A stretch of DNA of 64,000 nt from Bradyrhizobium diazoefficiens (GCF_016599855.1 NZ_CP067041.1:2666001-2730000), one strand, 5' to 3'; counted from the first letter of the stretch, positions 51,601 through 60,251 are shown. Notes: generated by a model from the sequence alone, not told the origin. Translations and numbers: made by a program.

Positions 51601-51882
51601 GTAGACGAACGAAACGCCGAAGAAGGAGAAGCCGCGCACGACCTTGGATTTCGGGACCGTGAGCATCGCGGTGGCGAGCGGATAGGTGACCTGGTCCTCG
51701 ATCACCTGCGGTGCCTGACCCGGATACTCGGTGTAGACGATGACCTCGGTGTCGGAGAGATCGGGGATGGCGTCCAGCGGCAGATGGACCAGCGCGTAGA
51801 TCCCCGCCGCGGCCGCGAAGCCGGTGCCGAACAGCACCAGTAGCAGGTTGCGGGCCGACCAGGCGATGAGGCGGGCGATCAT
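48697..51882 (-). CDS. cusA: CusA/CzcA-type heavy-metal RND efflux pump
   Basis: 1061 residues with the RND layout: an N-terminal helix, two large periplasmic loops and twelve membrane helices. The proton-relay Asp lies in GAMIDAAIVMIEN (about 402). Three Met residues at 562 (LLYMPTTLP), 612 (PAPTEMFET) and 661 (RIDMLSTG) keep exactly the 50 and 49 spacing of the copper/silver-binding Met573, Met623 and Met672 of E. coli CusA. This supports Cu(I)/Ag(I) as substrate over zinc or cobalt. The start overlaps the cusB stop (ATGA). Confidence 0.95.
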   Translation of the reverse strand: MIARLIAWSARNLLLVLFGTGFAAAAGIYALVHLPLDAIPDLSDTEVIVYTEYPGQAPQVIEDQVTYPLATAMLTVPKSKVVRGFSFFGVSFVYVIFEDGTDIYWARSRVLEFLNGAASRLPAGVTPTIGPDATGVGWVYQYAVMSKELNLADTRTIQDWNLKFALAKAEGVAEVASVGGFVKQYNVVLDPQRMRDLGITMQKIRDAIRASNADVGGRTVELSEFEYVIRGRGYLKGIDDLGNVVLKTDKGTPVLLRDVSRVELGPDERRGITELNGEGEVAGGIVLQRFGMNALDVIENVKKRFKEIATSLPKSVEIVPVYDRSNLIYAAIDTLKHTLFEESLVVALVCVVFLLHIRSALVAILMLPVGVLMAFGAMKLLGIGSNIMSLGGIAIAVGAMIDAAIVMIENAHKHLERAEPGKSRSAILIDAASEVGPPLFFSLLIITVSFVPIFTLESQEGRLFSPLAFTKTFSMAAAALLSVTLVPALMVIFVRGRIVPEHRNPINRFLIWIYRPLIKGVLRAKTLVILLAIGALAVTVWPARQLGTEFMPNLNEGTLLYMPTTLPGISVTKAAELMQMQDRIIKSFPEVASVFGKAGRAETSTDPAPTEMFETVINLKPKEQWRPGLTVDSLIAEMDKALQFPGVSNAWTMPIKARIDMLSTGIRTPVGVKVIGTDLAEIDRLAKQIEPVLRAVPGTSSAYAERGIGGYYLEITPDRSALARYGIMVQDVQDTIATALGGQAVTTTVEGRQRFTVNMRYPRDLRDDPKKIASDILVPMPAGGAVPLAEVATVQIARGPTSIRTENAQLASYIYVDIRDRDLGGYVADAQRAVQASIQFPPGYYVVWSGQYEYLERAMARLKIVVPATLLIIFLLLYLNFRSVTETMIVMLSLPFALVGGLWLMWWLGFNLSVAVAVGFIALAGVAAETGVVMLIYLNQALSEIRERRAAEGRTLSRTDLREAIMEGAVERVRPKMMTVVAIMAGLLPIMWSTGTGSEIMQRIAVPMIGGMISSTLLTLIVIPAIFGLVKGFRLPPAGKPQPRAKTKATARKIRIPEPAE

Positions 51883-53327
51883 GGGCGCGCTCCCGTGCTG
51901 CCGGCCACCGGCTCGGTCGATTTTTCGCCGTTGGCCTCGGCAAAGCCCTTGAGCGCAGCCTTCAGATTGCTCTCGGCGTCGATCAGGAAGTTTGCCGAGG
52001 TCACGACGGCTTCGCCTTCCTTGACGCCCTCGGTGACTTCTACGTAGCCGCCACCGCGTAGGCCGAGCTTGACCTCGCGCGGTTGGAACCGGCCTTCACC
52101 CTTGTCGATCAGGACGGCTTGGCGAGCGCCGCTGTCGAGGATCGCGCTTTCCGGTGCCGCCAGCACAGGGCCAGGCGAGCCGGCCTCGATCTCGGCGTCG
52201 ACGTACATTTCGGGTCGCAGCAGTTCGTCGGGATTGGGCACCTCGATCCGGATGCGCGCGGTGCGGGTCGCGGCGTTGAGATGCGGATAGATTAGCCCAA
52301 CCGTGCCGGAGAAGGTCCGGCCGGCCAGAGCGCGCGCCCTGATGGCCACCTTCGTGCCGATGGCGACTTGCGGCAGATCGCGCTCCGCGACGTCGATGAG
52401 CACCCAGACCAGGCGGCGGTCGGCGATCCTGAACAGCACGTCGCCGGGGGCCGCCCGCATACCGTTGACGGCGTTGCGCTCGAGGATTTCGCCGTCCTGC
52501 GGGGCGAGCCAGGGAATCGACAGCGAGATCTCGCGGGTGCGCTCGAGCTCCTTGATGGCGGGCTCGGGTGTCGCGAGGTTTTCCAACCTGCGCCGCGCAC
52601 CTTTCAGCTCCTTGCCGGTGGCGCCCGCGTTGATCGCCGAGAGATATTCAGCGGCCGCGCTGGAGAGCGCCGGACTGTAGACGTTCATCAACGGTTGCCC
52701 CTTGTGAACGTGATCGCCCGTCGTGACGTTGGCCACGCTGTCGACGAAGCCTTCGAAGCGCAGCGCGACCACCGAGACGCGCCGCTCGTCCTCTTGCACG
52801 ACGCCCGGCGCCCGGATCGTCGACTTGATGGCCTGCCGCACGATCGGCTCGGATTTCGCCCCGGTGCGCTGGAGCTTGCCGGGCGAGAGCTTTACCGAAC
52901 CGTCGTCGCTGTCCTCGCCCTCGTACACGGGAATGTAGTCCATCCCCATCGAATCCTTCTTCGGCGTCGGGGACGTGTCGGGCAGGCCCATGGGATTGCG
53001 GTAGTATTTGATCCGGCGCTCTGCGGAGCCGTTTGCCGTCGACGATGGCGGCGTTTCCGCCGCGGTATCCTCGTCGAAGGTGACGTCGGAGCCGGCCGGG
53101 ACGGCGCGATAGTCGCGGCCGTCCGGAGTCTTGCGGGGCGTCAGCGAGTATGTCGGCTTGCCGTCCGGATCCTGGAAATAGATGGGAGGGCGCGCCTCTT
53201 CCGCCTCGGCGGAAGTGGTCAACGCGGCGATACGCGCCGGCGGCCGCTGCACGCCGGCCAAGACGAGCGCGGTGCCCGCCGCCGCAATTGACGCGGCGGC
53301 GATGCTTGCCAGAAGAGCGCGGTTCAT
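51879..53327 (-). CDS. cusB: CusB-type RND periplasmic adaptor
   Basis: 482 residues with an N-terminal membrane anchor or signal (LLASIAAASIAAAGTALVLA). A heavy-metal-binding region follows: YYRNPMGLPDTSPTPKKDSMGMDYIPVY, preceded by a degenerate copy. Next are the barrel-sandwich hybrid, a helical hairpin and a beta-barrel of membrane fusion proteins. It links CusA to an outer-membrane channel. The ATG at 53327 overlaps the stop of the FixH-like gene. No CusC-type outer-membrane gene is seen in the window. Confidence 0.93.
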   Translation of the reverse strand: MNRALLASIAAASIAAAGTALVLAGVQRPPARIAALTTSAEAEEARPPIYFQDPDGKPTYSLTPRKTPDGRDYRAVPAGSDVTFDEDTAAETPPSSTANGSAERRIKYYRNPMGLPDTSPTPKKDSMGMDYIPVYEGEDSDDGSVKLSPGKLQRTGAKSEPIVRQAIKSTIRAPGVVQEDERRVSVVALRFEGFVDSVANVTTGDHVHKGQPLMNVYSPALSSAAAEYLSAINAGATGKELKGARRRLENLATPEPAIKELERTREISLSIPWLAPQDGEILERNAVNGMRAAPGDVLFRIADRRLVWVLIDVAERDLPQVAIGTKVAIRARALAGRTFSGTVGLIYPHLNAATRTARIRIEVPNPDELLRPEMYVDAEIEAGSPGPVLAAPESAILDSGARQAVLIDKGEGRFQPREVKLGLRGGGYVEVTEGVKEGEAVVTSANFLIDAESNLKAALKGFAEANGEKSTEPVAGSTGARP

Positions 53328-53728
53328 TTCTGCGCCGTGATGACGAGCTTGTTCTCGACCGTGCCGGTCTCGCCTTGGACCTTCGCGCCCAGCGATAGCT
53401 GCCAACGGCCCGCCATGCTGAAGTTGGCCTTGAACCGGTAGGTCCCCGGCTCCGTGCCCGGCATTGCTGTGAGCTTGGTCGCCATCTCTTGCATGCCATC
53501 TGGCGCCATGTCGAGACGGCTGGCGAAGATCACAGCGTCCGGCACCTGTTTGCCGGTCTTCTTGTTCATGAGCCGCACCGTGACGATCTTGTCCGCACCG
53601 GCCTGAACACTTGGATCGACGAGTTGGAATTCGTAGTCCCTGATATCGGCGAAGGCGGAGTTCGGTGCTGCCAACGACACGCCGATGAGCGCGGCCGCAA
53701 CGGCACGCGCGACTATGGTAATTTTCAT
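53324..53728 (-). CDS. FixH/YtkA-like periplasmic protein
   Basis: 134 residues with a signal peptide (ARAVAAALIGVSLAAPNSAFA). The mature domain is a beta-sandwich of the FixH/YtkA type (DIRDYEFQLVDPSVQAGADKIVTVRLMNKKTG, then PDAVIFASRLDMAPDGM, then PGTYRFKANFSMAGRWQLSL). Met-rich pieces occur near DMAPDGMQEM. The same domain stands next to copper efflux or cytochrome oxidase genes in other bacteria, consistent with copper handling. It is coupled to cusB by an ATGA overlap. Confidence 0.8.
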   Translation of the reverse strand: MKITIVARAVAAALIGVSLAAPNSAFADIRDYEFQLVDPSVQAGADKIVTVRLMNKKTGKQVPDAVIFASRLDMAPDGMQEMATKLTAMPGTEPGTYRFKANFSMAGRWQLSLGAKVQGETGTVENKLVITAQK

Positions 53729-53834
53729 GATCTCATTTCCTCGAAACGTCTGACGTCTGATACGCCGCGGGACGGCATGCGACGACGCGCGTCCCGAATG
53801 GCCGCGCGTCAACATTCCGGCGCTGCAGCGCCGG

Positions 53835-54200
53835 TCAGAGGATCATTCGAGGTGGTTGATCGGGAGGGGGACGGGTCAGCCCGGCGATCTCGGGCTCATC
53901 CAGTGGACGCAACGGCCGAGACGTCGCTTCGCGAACGGGCAAGCCGTCGCTGGACGGCCCGGTCTGTAGCACCTTCGCCATGCAGATCGCCAGGAACGGG
54001 CAGTCCTGGCAGTCGCTCTGCTTCTGCTTTTCGGGACAGCAGGGCATGTCGCCCGACATGGCGGCCATCTGCATCTCGGCGTCGGACGCACTATTCCCGG
54101 CTGCCATTGGCGATGCCAACGGCGCAATGGCCAATCCGACCGCGACCAGCACGGCGAACAGGAGTTTCAGGAATCGGGATCCGTCCATAGAGGTCGACAT
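53835..54200 (-). CDS. Small exported Cys/Met-rich protein, function unknown
   Basis: About 121 residues. A hydrophobic signal (FLKLLFAVLVAVGLAIAPLASPMAA) is followed by a cysteine cluster: MPCCPEKQKQSDCQDCPFLAIC. Met residues surround it (AEMQMAAMSGDM). Possible ATG starts are 54206, 54200 and 54188; I list 54200. It precedes the FixH-like gene on the same strand, separated by about 100 bases. Its composition fits a copper-binding periplasmic protein, but that is inference. Confidence 0.6.
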   Translation of the reverse strand: MSTSMDGSRFLKLLFAVLVAVGLAIAPLASPMAAGNSASDAEMQMAAMSGDMPCCPEKQKQSDCQDCPFLAICMAKVLQTGPSSDGLPVREATSRPLRPLDEPEIAGLTRPPPDQPPRMIL

Positions 54201-54333
54201 TCTCATAAGGGTACCATCGGTGAAAGCCCTTACGTTCACTTCTTCGCGACATGGTCTGCCGATTGTCGGAGCCGAAGTCCGTTCTGAGTCAATTCCGGAC
54301 GTGCTCCTAATCCAGCGATGTCGCCAGTAACTG

Positions 54334-55089
54334 TCAATGACAGCCAATCCCGGCGCCGCCAGGTCGCGCAATTGTACGGACGTCCCGGCCGTCGTCGCTA
54401 AGCCGGCTGTGGCCGTCATCGAATTGATGGCGGCCCTTGGGCGTGAGATCGAGCCACATGAAGGCACCCATCAAATTTTCAATGCCACGGGAATAAGCCG
54501 AGTAGGTGTGGAAGATCTCGCCAGTCTCGTTTTTGGCAAAGATGCTGGCGCCCATCATATCTTCGCTGCTCCTGAGCGGGATCGTGTCGTAATTGAACTT
54601 GGCTGTGCCAGCGACCAGGTCCTCCCTTTTGAATGACACCCCGAAATCGAAGTTGAAGTCGCTGCCATAGGATGACACCCACGGAAAGGTCCAGCCTAAA
54701 GCGCGTTTCACCTGCTCGATTCGCTCGATTGGTGCGCGTGAAATCACAGCAAATGACAGGTCGGCATCATCGAAGTGCTTGCGCGCGGCGTCGAAATGAT
54801 CGGCGACGAATGAGCACCCTTTGCAAACGTGATCGGAGCCGGGGGTTAGCATGAAGTGATAGACGGCGAGTTGGCTGCGACCATGGAACAGATCGGCAAG
54901 TGTGCACTTGCCATCCGGTCCCTCGAACACGTAGGGCTTCTCGATTTTCACCCACGGCAAATCGCGGCGCTTTTTTCTTAGCTCGTCGAGCTTGTGCGTA
55001 ATCTCCTTCTCTTCGACGAACAGTGCCCTGCGTGCGGAAAGCCATTCCTCACGCGAGACGACTTTCAGTGGGGAGAGAGTGCCTGCCAT
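54334..55089 (-). CDS. DUF899 thioredoxin-like family protein
   Basis: 251 residues. DUF899 features are VVSREEWLSARRALFVEEKEITHKLDELRKKRRDLPWV near the start, AVYHFMLTPGSDHVCKGCSFVADHFD with the CKGC motif, and NYDTIPLRSSEDMMGASIFAKNETGEIFHTYSAYSRG. The fold is thioredoxin-like with an unusual Cys pair. The function is unknown. The ATG at 55089 follows a GAGGAG site. Confidence 0.87.
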   Translation of the reverse strand: MAGTLSPLKVVSREEWLSARRALFVEEKEITHKLDELRKKRRDLPWVKIEKPYVFEGPDGKCTLADLFHGRSQLAVYHFMLTPGSDHVCKGCSFVADHFDAARKHFDDADLSFAVISRAPIERIEQVKRALGWTFPWVSSYGSDFNFDFGVSFKREDLVAGTAKFNYDTIPLRSSEDMMGASIFAKNETGEIFHTYSAYSRGIENLMGAFMWLDLTPKGRHQFDDGHSRLSDDGRDVRTIARPGGAGIGCH

Positions 55090-55451
55090 AATCAAGACTC
55101 CTCTGATTGTGGCTTCTAAACGTAGGCCCTCGCCGACCGGTTCCTGGCTTGGAAGTTGGAAGCGTCGCTGAAGTGCCGGTCATGCCGGAAGGGCCGGTCG
55201 GCACCGCCGGTCCACATGATCAAGCTGGCCGCAACGCGAAGCATCACGCCATACAAATGGGTGCATCCGACCGAAGAGCGTCAGGATCGATGGCTGCTTA
55301 CAGTAGTTCGGCCACGTCCAGGAGGTCGATGACGGCCTCGGAGAGAGGGCACAATCGCGTGCTCCTCTAGGTCACGACAAAGCGGATACCGGGCAGGATT
55401 GTCGTGACTGATGGGCCACAAGCGGATTTGGGCCCGTTGGCTACCGCTGAA
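55090..55451. other. Intergenic region, no gene found
   Basis: About 360 bases between two minus-strand genes. It holds the promoter of the DUF899 gene and no clear gene, repeat or terminator. Confidence 0.4.
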
Positions 55452-56333
55452 TCAGGTTAGCAACTCTTCCAGAAAGCCTCTGAGCGCAACGATTCTGCGC
55501 AGATTTGTCTTGTGGCTCGGCCAAACCAGCACGATCGGCCGCGCAGATAGAGTTATGTTCTGCAAGCGCACCAGGCGACCTGACATGAGATCATTCTCGA
55601 TCAGAAAATCCGGCAAGATCGCTGCCCCCATGCCAGCCAACGTCATTTCATATACCGAATAGATTTCGCTCAAGACCATGCGCGGCGCAATCTGCAGGGT
55701 CCTGACCGCTCCGCTTTCGACCACGGACCAAGTCAGGATCGGAGCATAGGTTCGCTGAACCAGGCAGCGATCGATCTCGAGGTCTTTCGCTCGTTCGACC
55801 GGGTTCGCATGGAAGAATTGGGGTGTCGCACAGATGATTCTCTCGACCGATCTGACCGACTTCGCATCCAGGCCCGATGTCTGTGGTTCTGCAAATCTGA
55901 CGGCGAAGTCGTATCCTTCCTGAAGTATATCGACGTAGCGATCCGACAGATCGACATCGAGCCGAATATGTGGATGGAGTTTCGCGAAGCGCGCTAGTCC
56001 GGGCAGAACGACCGCTCGCCCCAGGCCGAGCGGCATCGTGATCCGGAGCAAGCCTTCTGCTTCGGTGCCACCGTCGCCCAGGTTCTCGTCTGCTTCTGCC
56101 AGGCCCGAAATGAGCGCCTTGACCGTCTCGCAATATCGAGCACCGGCCTCGGTCAGGAGCAGCCGCCTTGTCGTGCGCTCGAGCAGCTTGCGGCGGAGAT
56201 GTCGCTCGAGTTCGGCAACCCTCCGGCTCACGGTGGACTGCGTGACCCCCAACTCACGCGCTGCCGAAGCGAACCCTCCAACTTCGACCACCTTGAGAAA
56301 CGTCGCAACATTTTGGAGGTTTGGGCCATTCAT
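55452..56333 (-). CDS. LysR-family transcriptional regulator
   Basis: 293 residues. The helix-turn-helix is FLKVVEVGGFASAARELGVTQSTVSRRVAELERHLRRKLLERTTRRLLLT. The effector domain has the LRITMPLGLGRAVVLPGLARFAKLHPHIRLDVDLSDRYVDIL segment typical of this group. The ATG at 56333 is chosen; a longer frame reaches 56417. It is divergent from the nitroreductase gene, with 132 bases between, which is the usual arrangement for a LysR regulator and its target. Confidence 0.9.
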   Translation of the reverse strand: MNGPNLQNVATFLKVVEVGGFASAARELGVTQSTVSRRVAELERHLRRKLLERTTRRLLLTEAGARYCETVKALISGLAEADENLGDGGTEAEGLLRITMPLGLGRAVVLPGLARFAKLHPHIRLDVDLSDRYVDILQEGYDFAVRFAEPQTSGLDAKSVRSVERIICATPQFFHANPVERAKDLEIDRCLVQRTYAPILTWSVVESGAVRTLQIAPRMVLSEIYSVYEMTLAGMGAAILPDFLIENDLMSGRLVRLQNITLSARPIVLVWPSHKTNLRRIVALRGFLEELLT

Positions 56334-56465
56334 CGAGATTACCGATAAGTGAAATGCATGTTCGCCGTGGAGTGCTTTGGCTGCAATCAGCCTAGTATGA
56401 GGCCGGGTTCGACACAAACCTCAAAGGTTTCAGTGATTTCGCCGCCTGATGGTCATTGTTCGCAA

Positions 56466-57179
56466 ATGAATGTTTCCGATGCGATTTCGCGCCGGACCTC
56501 TGTCCGGGCGTTCCTGCCTGCCGCGGTCTCGGATGCTGTCATGCGACATCTTTTGCAAAAAGCGGCGCGGGCGCCGAGCGGGGGCAATCTGCAGCCCTGG
56601 TGCATCCACGCCCTGGCGGGCGAGCCTCTAAGAGAACTGCTTGATCTGGTAAAGTCACGCGGCCCCGACCCGAGCCCCGGCTATGCGGTTTACCCGCCGG
56701 ACCTATGGGAGCCGTATCGGTCGCGCCGCTTCCAGAACGGCGAACAGCTTTACGCCTCGATCGGCATTGGTCGCGACAACAAAGCCGGCCGCCTCTCGCA
56801 ATTGGCGGAGAACGCCGAGTTTTTTGGCGCTCCAGCGGGCGTCTTCATGTTCATCGATCGAGGGATGGGGCCGCCGCAATGGGCGGATCTTGGCATGTAT
56901 CTACAAAATCTAATGCTGCTCGCAGTTGAACGCGGGCTTTCGACCTGTCCGCAGGAATACTGGGCGCTTTACGCCAACACCGTTTCTGAGTTTCTGAACG
57001 TCCCGGTAAGCCGGATGCTGTTCTGCGGAGTAGCAGTGGGCTACGCCGACGCCTCCAATCCCATCAACAGCTTCAAGACCGACCGCGCGCCTCCCGAGGA
57101 GTGGATGTCGGTGCGTGGTTTCGAGAGTGCGTGCGTGTCCGACGAGAGCAACTTGGCAGTTCCGGGAGCGACATCGTGA
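56466..57179 (+). CDS. Nitroreductase-family FMN oxidoreductase
   Basis: 237 residues. Nitroreductase landmarks are AISRRTSVRAFLP near the start, KAARAPSGGNLQPWCIHAL, and the C-terminal CPQEYWALYANTVSEFLNVP and FCGVAVGYAD. These enzymes use NAD(P)H and FMN on nitro or quinone compounds. The frame is open upstream to 56349, but ATG 56466 begins at the conserved domain. The stop overlaps the next gene's GTG. Confidence 0.88.
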   Translation: MNVSDAISRRTSVRAFLPAAVSDAVMRHLLQKAARAPSGGNLQPWCIHALAGEPLRELLDLVKSRGPDPSPGYAVYPPDLWEPYRSRRFQNGEQLYASIGIGRDNKAGRLSQLAENAEFFGAPAGVFMFIDRGMGPPQWADLGMYLQNLMLLAVERGLSTCPQEYWALYANTVSEFLNVPVSRMLFCGVAVGYADASNPINSFKTDRAPPEEWMSVRGFESACVSDESNLAVPGATS

Positions 57180-58159
57180 AAACCGTGCGAGCCGAGAGGA
57201 TCGGCAGCGTCGACGATTATGCCCTGGTCGACGTCGCGACCCCGACGCCAAAGCCGAACGACGTGCTGATCGAGGTTCGCTCTTGCGGGATGGGCTATGT
57301 CGATGCTCTTGTCGCCCTGGGTGGCTACCAAGTCAAACCGCAGGTGCCATTCACACCCGGCCTCGAGATCAGTGGCCGTGTTGCGGCGATCGGGGCCAGG
57401 GTTTCGCGGGTGAAAGTCGGCGACCGTGTAATGGCCTACGGCTTCGGCGGCGGCTTGGCCGAATGCGCACTCGCGCCCGAGACCTCGACCTGGAATATCC
57501 CAGACGCATTGGGTTTCGCAGAAGCGGCCGCTTTCCGCACCAACTACCTGACCGCACTTCACGGTTTGCGAGATCGCGCGGTCTTGAAACCCAACGAACG
57601 GCTGCTGGTGTTCGGTGCGTCCGGCGGGGTCGGTACGGCCGCAACACAACTCGGAGGACTGATGGACGCAGAGGTCATCGCCATCGCATCCACGGAGGAG
57701 AAGCGCGCATTCGCTTCAGCGCACGGAGCGCATCATGTACTCGATACCGATCCTGAGGGCTGGCGCGACCGCCTGAAGGCCATCTGCAACGGGGCGGGCC
57801 CAAACGTCGTGTTCGACCCGGTGTGCGGCTCCCTGCTGGAGCCGGCGTTCCGATCACAGGTGTGGGGCGGGCGCTATCTCGTCGTCGGCTTCGTCGGTGG
57901 ACCGATTCCCAAGCTGCCGGTCAATCTGTCGCTGATGAAGAGCGCGGCCCTGGTGGGCGTCGACGTCCGCCAATTCGTCGAGTTCGAGCGGGAGCGCGCC
58001 GACGCGCAGATCGCCGAGCTTCTGGATTGGGCCGCGCAGGGCAAACTGAGCCCGGCGGTTGGGCGGAGATTTGCTTTCTCCGAGTTCAAGGAAGCGATGA
58101 ACTTCGCCTTGTCCGGCAAAGGAAGCGGGAAAACGATTATCGACGTCGCCGCGGACTGA
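57176..58159 (+). CDS. Zinc-independent MDR-family NADPH:quinone oxidoreductase
   Basis: 327 residues. The nucleotide-binding motif is LLVFGASGGVGTAATQLGGL. It keeps the MDR N-terminal fold (VLIEVRSCGMGYVDALVALGGYQVK) but lacks the zinc ligands, as QOR enzymes do. The GTG at 57176 sits on the nitroreductase stop (GTGA) after a GGGAG site, so the two are translated together. The pair probably forms a reductive detoxification or aromatic pathway unit. Confidence 0.9.
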   Translation: MKTVRAERIGSVDDYALVDVATPTPKPNDVLIEVRSCGMGYVDALVALGGYQVKPQVPFTPGLEISGRVAAIGARVSRVKVGDRVMAYGFGGGLAECALAPETSTWNIPDALGFAEAAAFRTNYLTALHGLRDRAVLKPNERLLVFGASGGVGTAATQLGGLMDAEVIAIASTEEKRAFASAHGAHHVLDTDPEGWRDRLKAICNGAGPNVVFDPVCGSLLEPAFRSQVWGGRYLVVGFVGGPIPKLPVNLSLMKSAALVGVDVRQFVEFERERADAQIAELLDWAAQGKLSPAVGRRFAFSEFKEAMNFALSGKGSGKTIIDVAAD

Positions 58160-58210
58160 CCGTCATCTGCGGGCGTCCTGACAACCGGCTTGCAACAGGG
58201 AGGAAAAATC

Positions 58211-59400
58211 ATGAAGCATCTCACGCGACGTGAGGCCGTTGGCGCCATGCTGGCCGCCTTGGCGGTCAGCAAATCGGCCATCGCTGCTGAAGACACGCCG
58301 GGTATCACCAGTCAGGAGATCAAGATCGGTGAGGTGCTGCCGCTGTCCGGCCCGGTCTCTTCGTACGGCGTCATTTCGAGGGCGCACGAAGCTTATTTCA
58401 CGATGATCAACGAGAAGGGCGGCGTGAATGGCCGCCAGATCAAGTTGATTGCCGCTGACGATGCCTATAGCCGCCGAAAACCGTCGAGCAGACCCGCAAG
58501 CTGATCGAACAGGACGAAGTCGCGTTCATCTTTTCGAGTCTCGGCACCCCGACCAACCTTGCCGTTCGCAAATATCTCAACGCCAAAGGCATTCCGCACA
58601 TCCTGCTGGCTGCCGGGGCAACGGCGTTTGCCGATGCCGTACATTATCCCTGGACCATGCCCTGGAACCCCAACTACCACGACGAGGCGTTTGCCTACGC
58701 AAAGCGGATCCTCGCCGACAAACCCGGTGAAAAAATTGCACTGATGTATGCGAAGGATGATTCGGGGAGGGATTTCGCCGAGGGATTCAAAGCCGGTCTT
58801 GGCGACAACGTCTCGCTGCTCGCCGGCGAAATGACTTACGAGACCTCGGAGCCGACGGTCACCTCGCAGCTGGCTCGGCTGAAGGCCTCCGAAGCAACGT
58901 CGTTCTTCTTCCACGCAACGCCGAAGTTTGGTGCGCAGATCATCCGCGGAATCTACGAACTCGGCTGGCGACCGACGACCTATGTTGCCTCCACGACGAA
59001 CAGCGTCGCCGGCGCCATCGAACCCGCAGGGTACCAGCAGTCGCAGGGAATCATCAGCTCTTCCTATTTGAAGGACGCCGGCGACCCACAATGGGCGGAT
59101 GATGACGAGATGAAGGCCTGGCGTGCCTGGATGGCCAAGTACTACCCACAGGGCGACGTCAACGATGCCTTGAACGTCTACGCCTACGCCCAGGCCGAAA
59201 CGTTGGTCAAGATCCTCGAGAACGCCGGAAACGGTCTCTCTCGCAAGAAGATCATGGACAGCGCGACCAGCGTCAATTTCCGCGTACCGATGCTGCTCCC
59301 TGGAATTTCCTTGCAGACCAGCAAGACGGACTACCGCATTAACAAGAAGTTCCGCTTGATGCGCTTTGAAGGGAAAAGATGGGTGCTGCTCGCTGAATAG
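58211..59400 (+). pseudogene. Branched-chain-amino-acid-type ABC binding protein, frameshifted
   Basis: The first frame from the ATG at 58211 encodes a signal peptide and EDTPGITSQEIKIGEVLPLSG, the start of a LivJ-type periplasmic binding protein. At about 58471 one base is missing from a C run (AGCC where AGCCC is needed). The frame then ends at a stop at 58502. In the next frame the protein continues unbroken (PPKTVEQTRKLIEQDEVAFI) to a stop at 59400. Restoring one C would give about 396 residues. Either the gene is broken or the base is a sequencing error. Confidence 0.85.
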
Positions 59401-59432
59401 CCGCTGATCATGGCAACCTCTGCTCCGGCATG

Positions 59433-59464
59433 AAAAAAACCCGCGGCGGATTTCTCCGCGCGGG
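59433..59464 (-). terminator. Minus-strand terminator (hairpin plus T run)
   Basis: Stem CCCGC(G)GCGGA with TCCGCGCGGG around a short loop, with seven A residues just before it, which read as a T run on the minus strand. It would end the DUF1214/DUF1254 transcript. Confidence 0.55.
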
Positions 59465-59480
59465 TGTTACGAATTTCGAC
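59443..59480. repeat. Dispersed hairpin repeat (copy 2)
   Basis: Similar to 45178-45214 over the hairpin and the GTGTTACGAATTTCGACGATG tail. It overlaps the terminator above. Confidence 0.45.
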
Positions 59481-59666
59481 GATGCCATTCTGCCAGTGTT
59501 TTGCCCGACGTGTCAAAGCCGATCAGCAGCACTCGGACATGGATGCGTCAGGTGACCGAGAAGCGCTGTTTGGTGCAGGCTCAAAATTGCCAATGGTTTC
59601 AAAGCCCCGCCTACTGTGCATGGGGTTGTTTTCGCGCTTTTGGTATTGCGTTGTTAGAACGGCGCT

Positions 59667-60251
59667 TCAGCGCCGGCCGCGCGGCGCCTCGGCCTTCGCC
59701 GGCGCCTCGGTTTGCGGCGCGCAGGTTGCGGCCTGAAGCGTTGCCTGCGCTTGCGGCATCAGGCCGGGTTCGGCGGCCAGCGCCTTCAGCAAGATCAGGC
59801 CTGTCGTGCTCGGGGAATCGATGATCAGGCGGTCGGCCGCGGTGATCTCTTCGTCCTCGGGCAGGGCGTCGTGCTGAGCCTGCGTCATCAGGTCGAGTTC
59901 GATCACCTTCTTGCCGGCGGAGCGGTCGTTGATGGCGTAATAGGCGATCTCGTTGCGGGTGTAGAACGACACCGACGTGTAGGCCTGGCTCACCGGCACG
60001 GTGAGCTTGATCGGCCCGCCCGAGAGATCGTAGCGGCAGATCGCGAGCGCAAAGGCCGGGTCCATGAACGGCATCGGCGAGGTCTGCGGATCGGCCAGCG
60101 GAAGCTGGGTCACGCCGTTGAGCTTGGTCATCGGCGTCAGCCGCGAATAGGCGTCTTGCGTCGCGATCCGCGGCAGCGCCAGCACGCTGACGAGATGGAC
60201 GACGAGGCCCAGCACCACCCCGGCCAGAATGGTGAACAGCAGCCGGATCAT
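59667..60251 (-). CDS. DUF1254 domain protein, membrane-anchored
   Basis: 194 residues. One N-terminal membrane segment (LLFTILAGVVLGLVVHLVSVLAL) leads into a DUF1254-like domain: PRIATQDAYSRLTPMTKLNGVTQLP, then DPAFALAICRYDLSGGPIKLTVP and SVSFYTRNEIAYYAINDR. In many bacteria DUF1254 and DUF1214 are halves of one protein; here they are separate neighbours. The start overlaps the DUF1214 stop (ATGA), so they should form a complex. The function is unknown. Confidence 0.8.
   Translation of the reverse strand: MIRLLFTILAGVVLGLVVHLVSVLALPRIATQDAYSRLTPMTKLNGVTQLPLADPQTSPMPFMDPAFALAICRYDLSGGPIKLTVPVSQAYTSVSFYTRNEIAYYAINDRSAGKKVIELDLMTQAQHDALPEDEEITAADRLIIDSPSTTGLILLKALAAEPGLMPQAQATLQAATCAPQTEAPAKAEAPRGRR

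Larger units (their letters stand above)
59401..59666. other. Intergenic region with hairpin repeat
   Basis: About 266 bases. It holds the A-rich hairpin listed separately, then a dispersed-repeat tail with GCCAGTGTTTTGCCCGACGTG. No gene. Confidence 0.4.

Noticed and set aside
50377-51843. A 488-codon plus-strand open frame opposite cusA
   Set aside because: Antisense shadow of a well-conserved RND pump gene, with no recognisable motifs.
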